Shown here: positions 60,180 to 64,000 of the stretch, one piece after another
How the letters are laid out: every line of letters begins with the position of its first letter
Position numbering within the stretch: position 1 is the stretch's first letter
Assembly (NCBI GenBank): GCA_028285525.1
Contig: JANQOZ010000023.1
Location: 80,955 to 144,954 of the forward strand
Direction of reading: 5' to 3'
DNA length: 64,000 nt
DNA from: Lysobacterales bacterium
GTDB taxonomy: Bacteria > Pseudomonadota > Gammaproteobacteria > Xanthomonadales > SZUA-38
The notes under the pieces: generated by a model
What the model was told of the DNA's origin: nothing
Databases searched by the model: none
Seen by the model: the letters and a program-made list of their open reading frames with translations, nothing else
Program-made: the position numbers and the translations under genes

Positions 60180-62501
60180 TCAGTTGAAGTTGTAGTTCAA
60201 ACGTACGCCATACTCGCGCGGTCGATTCAAGTTTCCCTCGTGAAACCCCAGGCCAAAGTTGGAGTCGCCGCTGGTGATGAATCGCTCGTCACCCGCATTC
60301 TTGACAAAGCCCGTCACGCTCCAGGTTTCGTCGCTGGACCTATAGCTCACCGCCAGGTTGGTCACGTTGTAGGAATCCTGAAACAGGAACGGCGAATTCT
60401 GCGAGTCGTTAAAGATGTCGTCGGTATAGATGTAATCCGCGCGAAAGGTGAGGTCACCGCCGGCGGCGAGGGGCCAGGAATACTCCGCGCCGAGCTGCAG
60501 GGAATTTTCGGGCGTGTTGACGAGCCTGGCGCTCTCATCGATGGTCAAAGACAGCCCGGAGATCGGGCGAATGGAGTCGTATTCAGCGTCGGTGTAACCG
60601 TAGCCGAGCTCCAGCAGCAGGTTGTCTGTCACCAGCGCCGTCACCTCAAGCTCGAGTCCCGTGATATCCACCGTTCCGGCATTGGCGGTAATCGGGCCAC
60701 CGAGGTTGTCGAAAAAGGTCACCTGGGCGTCCTGGTAGTCCATGGAGAAGATGGCCGTATTGACCCGCACGCGGTCATCGAAACCCTGCCACTTCAGCCC
60801 GATTTCGTGAGACTCCACAAACTCCGGATCGAAGGTGAGCGGAGCAGGCCGAGCTTCGACATACCGCAGAACAAACCCGCCGCTTTTGAAGCCTTCGGAG
60901 TAGTTGTAGTAGAGCAGCGTGTCCTCCTGCGCCTGCCAGTCCACGCCCAGGCGAATCGTGGTTTCATCAAAGGAGATCGATTCGCTGCCGCTGCCGTTGC
61001 CGACAATCGGAATCAGGCCCGGCGTGAGGACGCCGTTTTCGTTCACGGCGGCCGCGGGCACCGGCAGCGGGTTGCCGTCGATATCAGCTGCGATGTACTG
61101 GGTGTAGTCGAAACCCTTGTCGTCGGACGTTCGCCGAACGCCGGCGGTCAGCGACACGGTCTCGGTCGCGTCCCAGGTTCCCTGCAGGAAGAAGGCCTCG
61201 CTCGAGTTGTCGACCGTCGCAAAGTTGTTTACGGCCGCCGGGAATCCAAATGGATTAGCCGGGTCGTCGACGTTGGGCAGAAAGATCGGAACAAACACGT
61301 CGTCCGTCCCCTCTTCTTCAAAGTAGTAAGCGCCGGCGATGTACTGGAACCGATCGCCGATCGTGCCGGTCAGCTGGAGCTCATGGCTAGTCTGCTCGTG
61401 GTCGTAGTTGTCGTTGAAGGTATGGGTGATCGCGAGCGGCGTATTGTCGGGATCGCGGTTGAAGGCCCCGTCCGTGTCGCGATAGCCGCCGATGTACTTC
61501 AGCGCCCAGTTGTCCCCGGCATAGTTAGCCGTAAAGGAGAAACCGTGCAGATCCAGTTCGGTCCCCGTGGGCCCGGTGGTAAAACTGATGTCATCCTCCG
61601 GATTCACCAGGAAATCGGTCAGGGGTGGCAGCGAGGGATCGAACGCGGCCCGGAATAGGTCGTAGCCGATCGTGCTGGCGCCAGGCGTGAAGCCAAGGAT
61701 GACGGAGGCCGCGCTGTTTTCGTCGATCTTGCTGTAGTCGTAGGTCACCTGAAAGTCCAGCCGATCGGTCGCCTCGTAGACAGCTTTGGCACGGAACGCC
61801 TGTCGATCCTGATCACCCAGCTCGCCCCCCACCAGCACCCGGTCTACGTACCCGTCGGCCGTTTTGCTGGAGAACACAAAACTGGTCAGCAGCTTGTCCG
61901 ATATCGGCACGTCGATTGAGCCGCGCAGGTCGAGCCGCGAGAAGTTGCCCGCGGTCGCCGAGAGCGTACCGCTGAGCTCGCGGCCCGGCCGGCGGGAGGT
62001 GATGTCCATGGCGCCACCAATCGTATTTCGACCAAACAGCGTGCCCTGCGGCCCGCGCAGCACCTCGATCCGCTCGACATCCAGGACGTCGAACACGCCG
62101 CCGGCGGAACGCGATACGTAGACGCCGTCGATATAGGTGCCCACACCCGGGTCGGTAGTGAGGCTGAAGTCAGTATTGCCGATGCCACGAATGAAGATCA
62201 CGGCGCCCGAAGACAATCCGCTCACCGGCGACGTCGTGTCGAACACGAGGTTCGGCGTGAAGTTGGCCAGTTCCGAGATATCCACAATGTTTTTGTTCTC
62301 AAGAGCTCCCGCGGTGAAGGCGGTGACGGCAATCGACGTCTCCTGCAGCCCTTCCTCGCGTTTCTGGGCTGTCACCACTATCTCTTCGAGCTGCGCCAGC
62401 GCGGGCGCGGGAACCGATACCAGGAGCACGGCGGACACGCACAGCGCGGCGCGCGTACCGGCAGCCATAGACGGCGATCGAAGGCGCGGGGAATTGGGCA
62501 T
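60180..62501 (-). CDS. TonB-dependent receptor for aldoxime/nitrile operon
   Basis: This is a TonB-dependent outer-membrane receptor of 773 aa with a signal peptide (cut after PALA), a TonB box EEIVVTAQKR (39-48), a plug (FIRGIGNTDFSLTTDPGVGT and VLRGPQGTLFGRNTIGGA) and a 22-strand barrel ending in YNFN. The plug sequence resembles the receptors common in Sphingomonadales and Woeseia-like marine bacteria that serve aromatic and secondary-metabolite uptake. It heads the nitrilase-AraC-oxd operon with only 11 bases to the nitrilase, so it likely imports the organic oxime or nitrile, or a ligand carrying it. Homology starts at the ATG at 62501; upstream in-frame sequence to 62915 is not coding. 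Confidence 0.92.
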   Translation of the reverse strand: MPNSPRLRSPSMAAGTRAALCVSAVLLVSVPAPALAQLEEIVVTAQKREEGLQETSIAVTAFTAGALENKNIVDISELANFTPNLVFDTTSPVSGLSSGAVIFIRGIGNTDFSLTTDPGVGTYIDGVYVSRSAGGVFDVLDVERIEVLRGPQGTLFGRNTIGGAMDITSRRPGRELSGTLSATAGNFSRLDLRGSIDVPISDKLLTSFVFSSKTADGYVDRVLVGGELGDQDRQAFRAKAVYEATDRLDFQVTYDYSKIDENSAASVILGFTPGASTIGYDLFRAAFDPSLPPLTDFLVNPEDDISFTTGPTGTELDLHGFSFTANYAGDNWALKYIGGYRDTDGAFNRDPDNTPLAITHTFNDNYDHEQTSHELQLTGTIGDRFQYIAGAYYFEEEGTDDVFVPIFLPNVDDPANPFGFPAAVNNFATVDNSSEAFFLQGTWDATETVSLTAGVRRTSDDKGFDYTQYIAADIDGNPLPVPAAAVNENGVLTPGLIPIVGNGSGSESISFDETTIRLGVDWQAQEDTLLYYNYSEGFKSGGFVLRYVEARPAPLTFDPEFVESHEIGLKWQGFDDRVRVNTAIFSMDYQDAQVTFFDNLGGPITANAGTVDITGLELEVTALVTDNLLLELGYGYTDAEYDSIRPISGLSLTIDESARLVNTPENSLQLGAEYSWPLAAGGDLTFRADYIYTDDIFNDSQNSPFLFQDSYNVTNLAVSYRSSDETWSVTGFVKNAGDERFITSGDSNFGLGFHEGNLNRPREYGVRLNYNFN

Positions 62502-62616
62502 GGTCGAGTCCTCAGCATTGCGGAAACCAGGCGTCAATCGTAGACAGCGCCGTTGTGGGCGGACCATGCCCTGGGAGGAACACCCGCTTGCACAAATGCG
62601 CACGGGCCGGGCGCAA

Positions 62617-62647
62617 ATCGTCATGTCGCAAACCGGGAAATGACGAT
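62617..62647. promoter_or_regulatory. Inverted repeat upstream of TonB receptor
   Basis: ATCGTCAT (62617-62624) and ATGACGAT (62640-62647) are perfect 8-bp arms, 15 bases apart. They lie about 115-145 bases upstream of the receptor start, between the divergent receptor and ankyrin genes. It could bind the AraC regulator or another factor. Confidence 0.4.
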
Positions 62648-62769
62648 CCACGGCGCTGGAAAGCCCCAACAGGCTTGTCGATCGCTGTTCCTGCCCAACC
62701 TTTGTGCGGTTTGCCGCGCACCGACATTGATTAAGGAGAGTCTTACGACAATGCACGGAAGGAACCCTG

Positions 62770-64000
62770 ATGCGAAACGCCCTCATCCTGTCGATCGCGG
62801 CCCTGCTCCTGGTCGCTCTACCCGCCGAAGCTTCGAAATACGGCAGCAAGCTGTACAGCGCCGCCAAAGCAGGTGACCTCAAACAGGTGCAGCAGGTGCT
62901 GCGTATCAGCAGCAAGGCCGTTGATTACCAAACCAAAGGCTGGTGGACGCCGCTGCATACCGCCGCGTTTAATGGCCACAGCGAGGTGGTCACGGCGTTG
63001 ATCGACGCCGGCGCCGACGTGGACGCAACGGAAGACGACTGGTGGACACCAATGCATCTGGCCGCGCAAAACGGTCATGTCGCGGTGATTGAAGCACTGC
63101 TGGCGGCCGGGGCTGACCCCAACCTGGAAACCCGAAAAGATTCAACGGCGCTGGATCTGGCCCTGAGCAAATCTCAGCTTGCGGCGGCGAGGGTGCTCGC
63201 GGCAGCCGGCGACACGATCAACGGGTGGCGCGGCGACTGGACGAGACTTGCCGGTTCAGCCTCGCGCAACGAGCTCGATCGGGTGTCGCTGCTGCTGGAA
63301 CTGGGCGCGGACCCGAACAAGGCCATTCGGGATCAGCGTACGCCGCTCTACATTGCCGCCCAGTTCAACTTTGTGGAGATCGCCAAAGCGCTGCTGGCGG
63401 CGGGCGCCGACGTCAACGGGCTCGTAAAAAACGACAAGACGCCGCTGCATGGCGCCGCTCGCTATGGCCATATCGAGGTCGCGCAGGTGCTGCTGGATGC
63501 GGGTGCAGATCCAACACTCACGACCCGAGCGGGATCCACACCGCTGAACCTGGCGGCTCGCGACAACCAGACTGCCTTCGCCGATTGGCTGGAAGGCCAG
63601 AGCTCCGCAGGAGAGCGCCACAAGGACGGGTGGACGCCGCTGCATGACGCCGCGCGCAGCGCGGACACCACCCAAATCGCCAGCCTGCTTGCACAGGGCT
63701 TCGACGTTGACGTGCGCGACAAGTACGACCGGACTCCCCTCCACATCGCTGCCCTGAACAACAAGGTGATCGCCGCGCAGTTCTTGCTCGACCAGGGCGC
63801 CGAGCTGGAGGCTCGCAACGTGAACAAGCGCACGCCGTTCTACCTCGCCGCGGACCAGGATTCCACCGAGGTCGCCATCGCGCTCCTGGAACGAGGGGCC
63901 GAGGTGGACGCGGCCGACATCGCCGGTTTCACTCCCCTGCATTCCGCGATTCTGGGGCGGCACGTGGCTATGGTAGAGCGCCTGATCCGGGCCGGGGCGG
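62770..64000 (+). CDS. Exported ankyrin-repeat protein (partial)
   Basis: This open frame starts at the ATG at 62770 and runs off the window end without a stop (at least 410 codons). A signal peptide (MRNALILSIAALLLVALPA, cut near AEA) precedes ankyrin repeats with the family consensus TPLHxAA..GH..V...LL..GAD, for example WWTPLHTAAFNGHSEVVTAL and KTPLHGAARYGHIEVAQVLL. At least ten repeats are visible. A TPLDLA-type and a WTPLHDAA repeat interrupt the regular series. Exported ankyrin solenoids usually mediate protein binding in the periplasm. Confidence 0.85.
   Translation, partial: MRNALILSIAALLLVALPAEASKYGSKLYSAAKAGDLKQVQQVLRISSKAVDYQTKGWWTPLHTAAFNGHSEVVTALIDAGADVDATEDDWWTPMHLAAQNGHVAVIEALLAAGADPNLETRKDSTALDLALSKSQLAAARVLAAAGDTINGWRGDWTRLAGSASRNELDRVSLLLELGADPNKAIRDQRTPLYIAAQFNFVEIAKALLAAGADVNGLVKNDKTPLHGAARYGHIEVAQVLLDAGADPTLTTRAGSTPLNLAARDNQTAFADWLEGQSSAGERHKDGWTPLHDAARSADTTQIASLLAQGFDVDVRDKYDRTPLHIAALNNKVIAAQFLLDQGAELEARNVNKRTPFYLAADQDSTEVAIALLERGAEVDAADIAGFTPLHSAILGRHVAMVERLIRAGA

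Noticed and set aside
60240..61658. A 472-codon open frame opposite the TonB receptor
   Set aside because: It is antisense to a well-supported receptor barrel, with Val/Arg/Gly-rich composition and no motif; a shadow of the real gene.
62770..64000. Possible pseudogene because no stop is reached
   Set aside because: The frame is intact with regular ankyrin repeats up to the last base; it is cut only by the window edge.
1..64000. tRNA, rRNA, CRISPR array, or insertion sequence
   Set aside because: No tRNA-like cloverleaf, rRNA stretch, spaced repeat array or transposase/integrase frame was seen; the palindrome at 49493-49553 is the only possible mobile-element relic.

Overview
The window comes from a GC-rich, free-living, aerobic bacterium, most likely a gammaproteobacterium of the Woeseiales/Chromatiales/Xanthomonadales type. 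This placement is inference. It rests on a TonB-dependent receptor, a MipA/OmpV porin, AlkB, Bcr/CflA, Tat and lipoprotein signals, several CadC-like winged-helix/TPR regulators, and two secreted proteins with the 'DGFE' motif common in those groups. I found no rRNA, tRNA, CRISPR array, integrase or intact insertion sequence.

Region 1 (594-22140, all minus strand) is a complete, compact oxygen-tolerant hydrogen-oxidation locus of 22 genes. It runs from hupS (upstream end) through hupL, a 72-aa membrane miniprotein and the cytochrome b gene. An intrinsic terminator and an intergenic gap follow, then hupDFGHIJK, hypABCDE, hypX, hoxA, hoxJ, hoxB, hoxC and hypF. Most junctions are 1-4 base stop/start overlaps. 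The content resembles the Ralstonia MBH megaplasmid operon. The enzyme is the six-cysteine, oxygen-tolerant type, and the HoxBC/HoxJ/HoxA set is a hydrogen-sensing cascade. HoxA keeps the GAFTGA motif, and I find a canonical sigma-54 -24/-12 element at each of the two predicted transcript starts (before hupS and before hupD). The proposed circuit is: H2 is sensed by HoxBC, signalled through HoxJ to HoxA, and HoxA with RpoN drives both hydrogenase transcripts.

Region 2 (22375-25818) holds an Lrp/AsnC regulator divergent from ornithine cyclodeaminase, then a long acyl-CoA dehydrogenase. Region 3 (26166-46176) is mixed metabolism and envelope: an exported SDR, a lipoprotein quinohaemoprotein dehydrogenase, alkane monooxygenase alkB with a divergent AraC regulator, a MipA porin, a TPR lipoprotein, Reeler and PAP/fibrillin proteins, two SDRs, a HapK-like protein, an Fe-S/FMN ene-reductase and a methanethiol methyltransferase (MddA). 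Region 4 (46332-54339) has two large CadC-like regulators flanking a small secreted Gly/Ser-rich protein and a secreted S8 protease whose usual catalytic His position is Glu. A third such regulator is at 29885.

Region 5 (57002-62501, minus) is a four-gene operon: TonB-dependent receptor, nitrilase, AraC regulator and haem aldoxime dehydratase. It reads as a self-contained system for importing an aldoxime or nitrile across the outer membrane and converting aldoxime to nitrile to carboxylate, and it is the most unusual gene combination in the window. The window ends inside a secreted ankyrin-repeat gene.
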